Position numbers and translations under genes: made by a program | Assembly (NCBI GenBank): GCA_037043015.1 | Contig: CM073323.1 | Span: forward strand, 15,145,258 to 15,209,257 | Direction: 5' to 3' | Origin: Bryum argenteum | Taxonomy: Eukaryota; Streptophyta; Bryopsida; Bryales; Bryaceae | Length of the DNA stretch: 64,000 bases | Shown here: in pieces, positions 12,083 to 23,183 of the stretch | How the letters are laid out: each line of letters begins with the position of its first letter | How positions within the stretch are numbered: the stretch's first letter is position 1 | Notes under the pieces: model-generated | Told to the model about the DNA's origin: nothing | Database searches by the model: none | Seen by the model: the letters and a program-made list of their open reading frames with translations, nothing else

Positions 12083-13505
12083 GGCCATACCTTATTATTT
12101 CCTCCCTTAAGTCCTTTTGTAAAGATCCATGTTACAGGTGTGCTTGATAGTAATATTCTCATGCGATTGATCTGTTGTCACATGGAGCACTATTGAGGTT
12201 TTCAATTCCGCCCCTCCCTCTTTGGAATCAAACCTGTAAATGAGGATGAGGTTCATTGTAGATACCCATTTCCAGCATCGTGATACAAACTTGGCTCTCA
12301 TTTCTCTATTAAGGTGTCCCATTTGCTTTGCAAAAAACTTTCAATGCGACGTCCAAAATTGATGTCTTGTATGTCTTGTGCCATTGAATATCTATCGTTT
12401 CGTCATGACCATTGGATCGTGGTGAAGAAGCTGTAGCAAGTAAGAAACTGTCCTGTTTCACTTAAATTCCTCGATGAGTATGCACTATCATCGTTGTAAT
12501 CTTCTAGTTGCTTGGTGGCCTGATCATGAGCTGGTTGATCGTTGCACGAATTCATGACATTCCGGTGATGAGTTCTCGCTTAGGGTGCGGTATCTGTTTT
12601 GCAATCCTCGTCTATCTGCAAAGCCCGAACAAATGTAGCTGCATTTGCTATTGGAGAAGGTGACCACCATCGAACTGTGCAGTGGAATTATCGCGAGTTC
12701 GTCAGCAGACATAACCGTCCTTATGAATTAACGTATGTAGTTTGCATATAGTTCTCCGCATCCTAAGATTGCTGGAGCATCGAAATGACGGTAAACTATA
12801 CACCTCAAGTGCCTATTACATACTATATCTCACTGTCTGCGCAGTCGGGGTCTGGGTTCTCTGTCATTATCTGGAATGTACAATTTACACTCAATTTAGC
12901 GCATGCCTTTTTCCACACTAAAGCTGCAGGGGCGAAGGACAACATTTACCATGTTTTATCAGACTGTCCAATATAATATGCCTTTGGGATATTTTTGGCC
13001 TTTGATCAACGTTTTTGGAATATTCTTCATCTTCGTGCAAATCGGTACATCATTATCTGGTTATTTGTTGCTTGCACTTATTTGAACCCCTAAATTCTGA
13101 AGGCAATATTTGCAAGGTTAGTCTTCAAAGCTGCTCTTTTTGAATGCATTGTGAGAATTTTTAATTTTATAATGTGTATTCAAGTGTAATCGGAGGATCT
13201 AGTAACTACCTTCTATGCGTATATCTAAATAAAATCTTAGATTTAAATTCCATACCATTCATGATTTATAATGTTTAAATTTTAAGAAAGATTTTTTGTG
13301 GGATTGTAATATTTAAATTTGATAAAAAAAGAAAAAGAAAAGGATTTTTTTCCTTCTTGTGAAGAGGGTGAGCACAATTTTGACGGCTAAAGAAACCACT
13401 TTTGGTAGTAAATTTGACTAGAGGCTCTTCAAAGTCTTCTTCATAAGAGGAGGTAGAGATGGTTGTAATTGGATGGATTTGTTCTTGAATACAAATTAGA
13501 CCCAA
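12083..13505. other. LEA 3' flank and AT-rich spacer
   Basis: The first hundreds of bases after 12082 should contain the LEA 3' UTR. Frames between 12500 and 13100 are short and show no domain. Near 13464-13545 a segment containing GGATTTGTTCTTGA and AGACCCAA occurs twice, belonging to the decayed retrotransposon that follows. Confidence 0.45.
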
Positions 13506-14064
13506 CCTTTAAGCAATTGAATGGATTTGTTCTTGATTACAAAATAGACCCAATTGTCTATAGTCTAATTTGTCGCAGGGCCAATTAGTCTTCATGTTTT
13601 GCCAAAAAAGCCACACCTTGTCACCAACGTGTAAAACAATAGATTCCTTTTAAAGTCAATCTGCGTAAGTCTTATGCAAATATTGGGCTTGTTGTAGTTG
13701 CATCTTCACGATAGCTTGACTTTTCAATAAATGCTTGGTAAGATCTTCAGCTGCTGGATTTTGTCACCGGTTGATGCCAATATATCAAGTTTTGAATGAT
13801 AAGCATAATTGGCATAGAAAGGATTTTGTTGAGTTTTTGTGCGAATAGAACAATTATAAGCAAACTCAGCCAGTGATAAATACGACGTTCACTTGACTTC
13901 TTGATAGGCGATCGGATATTGCAAATATTGCTCCAACACCTAGATTAACGCGTTTCCTCTAGCCATCACCCTCAGGGTAAAAAGTAGAAGACAACTTTCC
14001 AAAGTATGAAAAGTAGTAGGCAACTTGATGTTGAGCTTCAATATCTGAAATAGCGATCCCAAAA

Positions 14065-14130
14065 ATCTTGATATAAAATCGGGGACCTTAGTTTATATCA
14101 AGATATCGGGGACCTTAGTTTATATCAAGA
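14065..14130 (+). repeat. Short direct duplication
   Basis: GGGGACCTTAGTTTATATCA occurs at about 14082 and again at about 14108, immediately before the 29-bp satellite, suggesting slippage in the same unstable interval. Confidence 0.7.
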
Positions 14131-14167
14131 TTGACAACATATATCAATAGGATTGCTTGGTAAAAAT

Positions 14168-14312
14168 AATATCGTCTAGCAAGCGATGATATCAATAATA
14201 TTGTCTATCAAGCAATGATATCAATAATATCGTCTAGCAAGCGATGATATAAATATTATCGTGTCTAGCAAGCGATGATATCAATAATATTGTTTAACAA
14301 GCGATGATATCG
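14168..14312 (+). repeat. 29-bp satellite, about five copies
   Basis: Units of the form GTCTAGCAAGCGATGATAT plus CAATAATATC begin at about 14174, 14203, 14232, 14263 and 14292, a period of 29 (once 31). They lie inside the Ty3/gypsy relic, so they either inserted or expanded after the element died. Confidence 0.85.
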
Positions 14313-14599
14313 ATGTATGTTGTCAAAAAAAAGTTTTGTTATCTCTTGAACAGAAATAGACTTCCTACATGGAATAAAGTAAGCCATCTTTGTCAACCAC
14401 CACAATGCAAATGGCGTCAAAAGCCATTTATGGCAGCAAATCTGTAATGAAGTCTGTAATAATGAAGTAACTAATTACCAAAAACGTAAAAGCACATGTG
14501 AAATATCTAGTGCACATTACCATGACATTGTGAAGATCCATTGAGCATTTGAGAAGATTTTGGCCTGGCATTCTTGTGGCACGTTTGGAGCCAATCTAA

Positions 14600-16092
14600 T
14601 GGTATTCATGGAGCTTTCCGTACAATAGCATTCGAGTTATTTTCAGCTTGATAATAATAAAAAATAAATAAAATTGCATGATATCACAAATCTTTGGTTT
14701 TAAGTGTAGAGAATCTACTTCATTGATATTATTATCTCCACCGAAGCAAACTCCTCACAAGGGATGCTATCTCTTCTTGGTTTACGAGGTTGGATAAAAA
14801 GTTTCAAAATGTAATGCTATGTGCATTGCTAATACACATCAAATTGAAAGTGTATTAGTAATGAACTCAAAAGTGAACAATAAGCTGTTTCAATGTGGAG
14901 AATTTGTGCAACAATGAGAGTCAAGTTTCAGATTGGGCTAAAGTCGTAGTCGCATTGATTATTGCCAAAAAAAAAAGAATTCCAACTCAAAGACTATATC
15001 GTCAATGGCGTTTGAAGTTCTTTCATTGCTCATAATTAGGAAGCACCCTCTAAACTCTTGTGCAGTTTAGCACATGATAATTGCAAGTAACACCGTTGAA
15101 CATCAAATTCATTAAATAACAGCCATCCCATGCTTGAGACCCTGCTACACAAATATAATTAATTAGTTAAGTAAGAATGCTGATCAATGCTTTTGTGAGT
15201 CCTGAGTCCTGACCTATGCTCCATGTTCTGCCTTAATCATAACATCATCCCGAAGCAGACGGAATCATCCTGTACAAGAATGTGTTAGGTCTGAGGTTAT
15301 AGGCAATCCTGCAAGTCACTTACCAACTCTGACAATAATCAATGAGTCTGTAAGTACCTCTGACTCGCTAAGGTCCATCGCTACATGATACTTGAAGATA
15401 AGCTCAAGATGTGGGGCCGGTCTCTCTTTCCTTATCATCGTTCGAGGAAGTAGAACAAGAAACAAATAGGGCATAATAATCAGAACATTTTCCACTAAAC
15501 AATTGCAAGAACATTAAGGCAGATAAGTACCCATGATACTACCCCGTGATAGTGGGTGAAAGTAAACCATGGCAGTCCAGCAATCAAGCTCCCAGCGTTT
15601 TGCCATGAGCCATGCCCTTTCGGACTGTCTTGACTCACATTCAGTTTCAAAATGCTCACAAGTGAGAAGTCGGTATTATACTCAACATGAGCAAATTACA
15701 CAATTATGCAGTTTCCTCAATTTCATTCACAAGTGTAGAGTGTAAGGGTCATGGCTTCTTTGCAACGCACCTGACTATAGACAGCTCGAAAACTAATCTA
15801 GGTAACCCAGTCTGAAAGTAATGCACAATGCTGAGGACAGCGGCCCCAACAGCTATGTTAGCTATGTTTAAACGGCTTGGTGTTTTTTGCAAGCATTGAA
15901 GTGGATGATGATTTCTGCACAGAGACATGTGAGTTTGAAGTGAATGAAAATTTGGTTCCACTCGTTCATGGTTGTGAGTCTCGAGAATCGTATTGTACAA
16001 GAAGATCGAGGGCCCGAGTGTTAATCAACCGATTGATCAAGCGCGTAAATGTCTCGTAAATTCAATCTGGGCTCTGCACATCCATCAGAGTT
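14600..16092. other. AT-rich spacer, 3' flank of the BTB-NPH3 gene
   Basis: No supported gene. The segment may hold the rest of the gypsy relic (14600-14800) and, close to 16092, the 3' UTR of the minus-strand BTB-NPH3 gene. Confidence 0.4.
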
Positions 16093-18451
16093 TCAAGAAT
16101 GAGATAACGAAGCAGCGCATTCAATGGAAGAAGAAGAAGACGCAAGGATAGGTGATAGGGAAGGAGGATATGCACCTGCTGTTGAGCTCACGGTAGGCGT
16201 GTCGGATTTTTCTGACCCCGTGGTCTCAGATTCAAGCATCATGGACCTCTGGGTGATGGTGAGGCTGGACCTCCAACAAGGGCTAGGACTGTTCTTGCAG
16301 CTAGAGTCATGCAAATGGCCGCCATGAAGCGCAAGATGCCGGTTCTGAAGCTCCACGATCTGTTGCGAGCGACGGGAGTTTTCTTCCAGAAGCTTCAAGC
16401 TTGCGTTAATCACCTTCTGCATGATCTGTCTCATGTTCTGAGTGTCGCTGTCAGGTACTTTGGCCAAGTCTTCACTGTGCTTTTGCAACACCATCTCCAG
16501 CACGTGTGGTTGGCTCAAGAACCCCGGAATGTTCAATGCCCTCTCATTCGCAGCTGGGCCGAGCTTGGAGGGATCCACTAGTGTCCACAGACTTTGCTGC
16601 ACTGCCGGTGTCATCACATCCGCCCTTGCTGCCACCAGTTTCTCTATGGCTCCGAATACCGTGTCGTGCGATCGGCGACACGAGCTTGGAAATGCCTGCA
16701 TAAAAACCCACCGTCAGAGCCAACATTCCCATGCAACATTGCTCGCAAACAGAGGGCCGTTGTGTGTACCTTGAACAGAGCCGTGAAGGTATCAGGACTA
16801 ACGGACCCCGACTCCGCGTACGACCACAAAAACTTGTCCACTTCCCCTGCTATCTCCTCCAACGACGCTGGATCGGGTTGACCGTCTTCCAGATAATACG
16901 CCACCAGAGCCATCAATGTATCAGGTCCGAACTTGTACACATGCAGGTAGTCGTCCAGCTCCTCTAAGCTCGTTCCTATTCGTCGCTCCAGCAGCCTTTT
17001 CACTTCAACAAGCTTCACCTGCCAGCAATCCAAAAACTTCAATTTCTGTTTTTATGTACATTTCTGTTTGAACAAACGTATTGTGGTGCTGGAATCATAG
17101 AAGAATCAATTACAATACATGATAGAATAAGCTGCTCACGAGCTGCTGTGAGTCCCCATTTCTTATTTCAGTTTTAGGAAAAAAGTAGAGGTATACGAGG
17201 TGTCGAATGCTCTGCCATGTTCGTTAGTACCGATCTTGATGACGAGCTGATTCTTATTCAGATATGTCACTTTTTTACGAATGCATCATCTGCACTGGTG
17301 AGTAGGGTGAGGTGAGGTAAGAGTGTGAGCGCGTGAAGATATTTAAGCTTGCCAATTCGAGTGGAGGGGTACCTGCATGTCCATATTGCTGGCGATGGCC
17401 GATACAAGATGCTCCACATGCTCGAGGAGGCTGCACCAGTACTGCGACGCAAGCTCGAGGCGGGGATGAGAGTCCGGGGCGCCTCGGGCGGCCATGCGAG
17501 CAAGGCAGAGCACGATCCAGCAGCGGGCGCGGTCGGAGGGACAGTCGTCCTCCACCACGCTCCGCAACCAGGTGCGGACATTGCGGCCTTGGCGGCACTT
17601 CACGTTGAGGTTCACGTCGGCCTCCACCAGAGCCTCTAGCGACTCCCCAGCGTACGCATCCGGGAGTGACGCTACAGTGACGAGAATCTCCGACAGCGTC
17701 TCGCACGGCGAGGGCGAGCTCGGCGGCGGCTGCCCCGGGCGCTTCTGTGCGAGCGGCATCGGCGCAGACAGGTACTTCGTCTCGCCGAATGCACGTGCGA
17801 GCGCGGCTACCAGCACTTTCAGGCACCGCGTCTCGATGTACTCGTCTACTGGAGCGCCCAGCGGAGTGTACAAGTGCAGGTACCCCACGCTAGCGCGCCA
17901 GTGCGTGAAGACGTTCGCGTACAAAAACTTCTTCGTGCTCTCCAGCACGTCTGCCATGCCCAGGTATTCCGCCGCGGCACGAATCAGCGCCACATTCTGC
18001 AATGTGTAGCTTGGTTTGACAAGGTAGCAGTAATCCACTGCTCCTGTAAACCCCTCCGCTCCCCCTATCAAACCCCACAACAAGCAAAAACCCCATCAAG
18101 CCGACGCTCCCTACTCTGCTTACGGAATGCGCACCAAGTCTGACCTTCAGGATTCGGGACACAAGTGGCAATGAGGAGTACAAAATCTCAGAGGATATAT
18201 GAAACTGCTCAGTTGGCTAAAATACCTGGTAAATCGGGGAGGGAGATGACTCGGGGTGCCGCATGAGGTTCCTGATGATGCGACCAATTTGCGTTACTAG
18301 TCAGGTTACGGAAATACGAGCTAGCGTTGAGAAGCGGCAACAAGTGGAGACGAAACTCTTCTCCTTCTACTTGCACAGTGATGTCACTGTGCTCGCCTGT
18401 ACGCCGGACGCGCTGCAGCCACGAGCTGAACTCCCCGTCCCTCTTCGCCAT
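16093..18451 (-). CDS. BTB/POZ domain protein with NPH3 domain
   Basis: Plant-specific NPH3/RPT2-type protein. Members are cullin-3 substrate adaptors or plasma-membrane signalling scaffolds, best known in phototropin and auxin-transport pathways. Four exons on the minus strand: 18451-18226, 18064-17373, 17018-16770, 16695-16093; 589 aa, all junctions in phase. The BTB fold is at about residues 20-110 (HSDITVQVEGEEFRLHLLP), followed by LPGGAEGF and the AAEYLGM landmark of the family. The NPH3 domain follows. The last exon holds QQSLWTLVDPSKL and FLSQPHVLEMVL, a Ser-rich tail and a short coiled-coil-like stretch. The usual YDGLYRAID region reads SHDTVFGAIEKL, so the protein belongs to a divergent subgroup. 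Exon 2 is clearly GC-richer than its surroundings. Confidence 0.9.
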
Positions 18452-19300
18452 CCGACCCTATTGCTACCCCTAGCGATGATCATCTTCTGCTGACATTGTT
18501 TCACAGCCTACAGTATTCTTTCACACCTCATCGCCCGCTCTCTAGCAGGGTGATGTCCCATGTCACAATCTGGGAGTGTCCCCATCCTCTTGCGCAGGGT
18601 AGGAAGATTCCACAGGAAATGGAAGAATAGCGATTATGGACGGTATAACGGCAGTCCGAACGACATGAATGATCTCTAGCTTTGATTCTGACGACAATAA
18701 CCACTTAATGAGGAACATACGAGGAGAAAACGAGTCGTTGATCTGTTATCTGTGAGTATGATTCCCGGAGCGTGCAATAAGTGAAGCTGGTGTGGTTCTC
18801 GAAGAAAGAGAAAGGTAGCAAGCGTTCAGACGCATTTCGTCGTCTCCACCACTTGGCAGTTCTGAGCGAGCAGGCAGGTATCAGACAGAGGGCGGGGGGC
18901 CTGCTGCCACTGGAGCTCTGGTCTTCACAGCGCACGGAAAAACAGTTGAAGCACAGCTACCTCTCTTATATCACCCTCTTAATGTGGCCTATCTTGGCGA
19001 GGACTTGAAGCAACTACAGTTCAGCCTGAGTCAATGAAACGTGGCCTTCCTTGTGTGTGCACCTTCTACATGTGTGAGTAGCCACATTTTGGTCACTTGT
19101 TGACATATATGACCTTGATATGATAAGATTCAATTCAGATTGCAATTGGAACATTCTCATGCTCACTTTCATAACGTAAGCAAGAGAGCTCAAAGATGGA
19201 GCAGTGCCAATAATGGAGGGCTAGGCTTCTTAACTCATAGGTACATAATAAATTTACATCTCAACAGTATTGTGTACTTATCCCAAATGCACCAGAGGCC
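18452..19300. other. Upstream region of the BTB-NPH3 gene
   Basis: Contains the minus-strand gene's 5' leader and promoter. An open stretch on both strands at 18705-19008 shows no domain and is not called. Confidence 0.4.
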
Positions 19301-19304
19301 TTGA

Positions 19305-19640
19305 CTTGGTGATTGGGGCTCATGGTCCCCAATGAGGGGTCGTGGGGCATGTTCCCCATGCTGGCGTGGTGTTCACCACCATAGTCCACCTAACTGTGGT
19401 GGGAGGTCCTTGGACCTTGTTGTATGGGTACCTCAAAGCCCTTTGGGGGATACTATGTCAAGAATCTTCAAGGCACTAGTGACTAGCCAAAAAATAGCGT
19501 AGTTATAGTGTCCAACCTCAAAAGGGGAAGTAGCATTGTCCCAACTTCCCCTTGTCTAGTGGGCATGGGGTTATTACCGTTACAAACAGACAAACATTCG
19601 CGTCTGCCCCTTAGAAAGGGACAAGAGTTTCTATCTATCC
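19305..19640 (+). repeat. Multi-hairpin repeat, copy B
   Basis: A second chain of inverted repeats. ATTGGGG pairs with CCCCAAT (19312-19333). TGGGG pairs with CCCCA (19343-19358). TGGTG pairs with CACCA and CCACCA with TGGTGG (19366-19402). AGGTCC pairs with GGACCT (19404-19417). GGGGAAGT pairs with ACTTCCCC (19524-19551). CAGAC pairs with GTCTG (about 19588-19606). Shared blocks with copy A are GTGGGCATGGGGTTATTA (19559-19576) and CCCCTTAGAAAGGGAC, then GAGTTTCTATCTATC (ending about 19639). Stem sequences differ from copy A while the chained-hairpin design is kept. Confidence 0.65.
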
Positions 19641-21474
19641 ATCTATTTACTCATCCCAAACACTAGAGGGCACCATTTTAGAAACCCTTATAAGTCTACC
19701 TTCAAGAATTTATAGCAAATTGTAGAAGAGTTCAAAAATGATGAATCCACTTAGACCATCTCTCGACTTACTTTCTCCATGCATGAAAATGGTTTCCAAT
19801 ACTATCTTCACTACAAATTGGGAAATCCAAAAATTGAGCCATTTTTTAGCACTCTCCCCTGATGTGTTGTCATGAAGAGGAACTCCATGTCTCTCTTCAA
19901 AGCATTTTTCTGAAGCATGAATAAAGTGTTCTTCTAACTTGTTCCTTTGATGTTTAGGTTTATGAGATAAAACACCACTACTTGAGTATTGATAACTTCT
20001 CTCATGATGATTTTCACAAATAGTGTGATTCAATAAGTGTTGTTTTTTTCTTAATAATCTTTACCTCCATCATTTGGAAGAAGAAAAAAAAAAAACAAAA
20101 CAAGATTCCATGTGTTGCTGTTGAGAAAAATATCATTTAACAACCTATAGTTAGACTTTGGTTATTCCCGAACCTCGAAAACAACTATGACAAGGATAAG
20201 TGAACTAAGGCTTTCCAATATCTTGTTCCTAGGTGAATAAGGTGTATGTGTACAAAAGGTTTCAGCCTCATAGGACGTATAAAAACTTGTAAAAAGTTTT
20301 AATTTTACATGGAGTGTGTTGAAGCTAGTTCTTGAAAATTGAAAAGGCAATATAAATTTATTCTTAGAATTTTCTAACTATGAGGGCAAGCTTAGGTACT
20401 TCTTCTACATGATGGGAAGACAAAACATGAAACAAAGTGAAATCTTAAGTTACGATGTATTTTTTATGAGTTTTGGCGAGCTTTTTATTTTTGAGGAGAC
20501 GTTAAGAATTCATGTAAATATATACCAAGGTTTGGGAGACGTCAACCTCCTTCAAGTGCCTTTTCACACTTTAGGTGCAAAAAATTTCAAAGTATGAAGA
20601 CTTCTTCACCCTAGAGCTCTATAAAATTGGATCCGGGTTTTGTGACTTTAAGACAACGTACTTAAAGCACTAAATATAGTAAAAACTTTACCATTTATTT
20701 GCCAATGAGATTGTTAGCTTGATTTTTGAAGGCCCAAAAAGGTTGGAAGTTTCAAATTTTCCCAACATGAGCAAGTCAATGAAGAAAGTTTTTTAATTCT
20801 TAAAAGATAAATCAAGAATCTGTAAACGTAAAATCTTGCAGAGTATTAGTATGAAAACTCTAAGAAGTTTAGACCTTTTAGTGTATGGATTGAGAGATCC
20901 AAGAAATCAAATAAAAGAATAAGCACTTAAATAAAATTTAGCACACTTCAATTTAAGTATGCATTACAATTTTGTACAAAGTCAAAAATCCAGTCTCTCT
21001 TGAGGATATGTTGCAAGTTGACTTGGACGCTTTGGGAGGGGAGTTAGACCATACATGGGATTGAACAAGAGCAAAAATCCTATTACCTTCATTTGTCTGC
21101 TCTTTGAACCACAGGAATAGGACTAATCACTTTGAGAGGATTCTTACCCTCTTTCAGCCCCATATACGACTGACTTTCCATGAACGACATCCCTTACCTA
21201 CAATTCTTCTATTCATCTTAGAGTGATTTGAGGTTTACAAAATTCCTTTAGTGGTTTACAATGTGAAATACAATGTGCAAAGGTGTACAAAACTCAACAA
21301 TTTACATAAAATATGAAAAACCATAAAATAGTTTGGGAAAATTTAAAATTAAAGTATCTCCTTTAGGACCCCTTATTTTACTCTTACATTAACCTCATAG
21401 TCAACTAAATAATGACCATCTCTAATATCATCTCTATTTAAGCTCCATGTCACTATGTATTGAGTAATATCTTT
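19641..21474. other. AT-rich spacer with an unrecognised open frame
   Basis: A minus-strand frame at 19710-20033 (107 codons) has a mixed, protein-like composition but no motif I can place; nearby short frames (20162-20350 -, 20409-20597 +) are AT-driven. It may be a transposon relic. No gene is called. Confidence 0.35.
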
Positions 21475-21804
21475 GGGGAAAAAAAAGAAAAAAAAGAAAA
21501 GAAAAGAAAGAAAGGGAAAAAAGAAAAAAAGAAAAAGAAAAAGAAAATAAAAGGAAGAAAAAGAGAAGGAAAAAGAAAAGAAAAGGAGGAAAAGAAAAGG
21601 AGGAAAAGAAAAGGAGGAAAAGAAAAGGAGGAAAAGAAAAGGAGGAAAAGAAAAGGAGGAAAAGAAAAGGAGGAAAAGAAAAGGAGGAAAAGAAAAGGAG
21701 GAAAAGAAAAGAAGGAAAAGAAAAGGAGAAAAAGAAAAGGAGAAAAAGAAAAGGAGAAAAAGAAAAGGAAAAAAGGAAAAAAGAGAAAAAGAAAAGAAAA
21801 AGAA
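21475..21804 (+). repeat. 330-bp polypurine tract with 14-bp units
   Basis: All bases are A or G except one T at 21548. The core (about 21585-21720) is roughly ten copies of a 14-base unit GGAGGAAAAGAAAA. Long homopurine mirror-like tracts can form triplex (H-) DNA and stall polymerases. The long open frames on both strands here are low-complexity shadows. Confidence 0.95.
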
Positions 21805-22430
21805 TCACAAAGAGAAAGAAATGGATCAAGTTAGACTTACAAATAATTCAAATATGAAATATTTGTACATAGAAGACCAAGTTATGGGAATTTCACAAGC
21901 TGAAATTTGACTTGCTTCTTTAATTTGATATTTCATTGTTATATGTCATTCATAGCAGGCTTGGTGGGTCCATTTGTGTAAAATGATAGAGGATATCTAT
22001 AATATTCTAAGCTTATGTATTGGCCTATTTCAACATTTTATAAGCATAAAAGACGAGACATGCAATCAACAATGTTGATTGCGTCCAACTTTTTTAATGT
22101 TCAAGTTGTGTCCATTGTGGATTTAAAAAGTACAAATTGGTGTGCATGGTGTCCATTAAAGTGAGATTCATGATGACAGCTGGCAGCAACCCAGACCTGG
22201 CGACGAAACCAAAGGTCTTACTGACGAATTGCCCCATGGCGACGAATTGGCAGATATCATCCACAGATTCATTGATCCGAATTGACGGCATCTGCTTTTC
22301 CGATCAAGGGGTGGACGACATCCGACATTCTCGTTTGTGGCCGGACGAGATCCGACTTTCTCGTCCTTTTCGGTGGTTCCCCTCACGTCTCCGCAGGTGT
22401 AAGTTACACTGTAGTGTGCCTTGAAGGTGG
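21805..22430. other. Spacer before the TMEM135-like gene
   Basis: No gene recognised. Sequence from about 22160 onward is less AT-rich and probably carries the promoter of the downstream gene. Confidence 0.4.
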
Positions 22431-23183
22431 CTGGCAGTGTCCATTTCGTCTCTTTGCCTCGCCTCGCTGTGTTTGATTGATGGCACATGCAGTAGCCATC
22501 CGTGCTTTGTCACCAAATCGCACCGCCGTGCACGATCGGACACCTCGTGTGCTGCCCTTCATGTAACCCCGTTAGCGTTCTCGGAGCTTCCGTCTTCTCA
22601 TTGCTGTGTTCTTTGCTGTGATTGGAGACCGAGTATTTGTTGTCTTCACTGCTTCCCATTTGCCCTCATTCTTTTCTCCACTAGGTACGATATCGATTCC
22701 CTTCGCTTCTCGACATTGCACTCCGTCGCAATTGTGGCCATTTCCCTTGGTTGTACAATTGGCACTCTGTTTCTTTTCTTTTCGATTTCATCTTTTAGGG
22801 TTCAATGATTTAATTCTGGTCCGGCTTAGCAGTTCCGTGACATTTTAATTTATCGCAGGAGCATTTTTAACAATTTCATTCTTTTATAATATAAAAGTTT
22901 ATGTCCATAGGAAGCATTTAAAACTGAGTTTAAGGGCGAAATGTGCAGTAGCAGCACTTTATATGTGTGCTATTTAGTAAACTTCCAATAATTTTCAGAC
23001 TACGAATTTTTTTTCTGTAGTTTTCAAGAGTGTGCGTTAGTTTTTAGAGACAGGGTTCTGTCACATGAAGAGATGGACACAAGGACTGATGGTTTTGTTA
23101 GCGTATCGTGAAAGTGAGCTCGGGATTGCCTGGATTTGTGAGGCATTATCGAGTTTTTTCAATCTGTTCAGGGAGGTAGCGCA
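22431..23183 (+). promoter_or_regulatory. Promoter/5' leader region of the TMEM135-like gene
   Basis: A TC-rich segment (22437-22810) with no domain in its open frames, then an AT-rich segment ending in a good 3' splice site (CAATCTGTTCAG, about 23160-23171) just before the start codon. This suggests a 5' UTR intron. Confidence 0.45.

Larger units (their letters stand above)
13506..14600 (-). mobile_element. Ty3/gypsy polyprotein relic (integrase region)
   Basis: Reading the minus strand, broken frames recall the integrase end of a Ty3/gypsy polyprotein. Around 14339-14420 there is LTKMAYFIPCRKSI, resembling the 'DRLTKMAHFIP' part of the integrase core. At about 13740-13878 there is LAEFAYNCSIRTKTQQNPFY, resembling 'LAEFAYN..TPFY'. 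At about 13553-13623 there is GDKVWLFWQNMKT, resembling the 'GDKVWL' C-terminal module. The order is correct for one element, but stops and frameshifts break it and a 29-bp satellite separates the first two parts. Non-functional; no LTRs identified. Confidence 0.75.

Noticed and set aside
17275..18009. Several long frames overlapping BTB-NPH3 exon 2
   Set aside because: The GC-rich exon has few stop codons in any frame; only the 17373-18064 minus-strand frame carries NPH3-family motifs.
19710..20033. 107-codon minus-strand frame as a gene
   Set aside because: Mixed composition but no motif, no splice partners and AT-rich repeat surroundings; kept only as a note.
21434..21834. Long open frames on both strands (124-131 codons)
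   Set aside because: They only translate the polypurine/polypyrimidine tract into Lys/Glu/Arg or Phe/Ser/Leu runs.
22137..22808. Overlapping frames before the TMEM135-like gene
   Set aside because: No domain, conflicting strands; better explained as promoter and leader.
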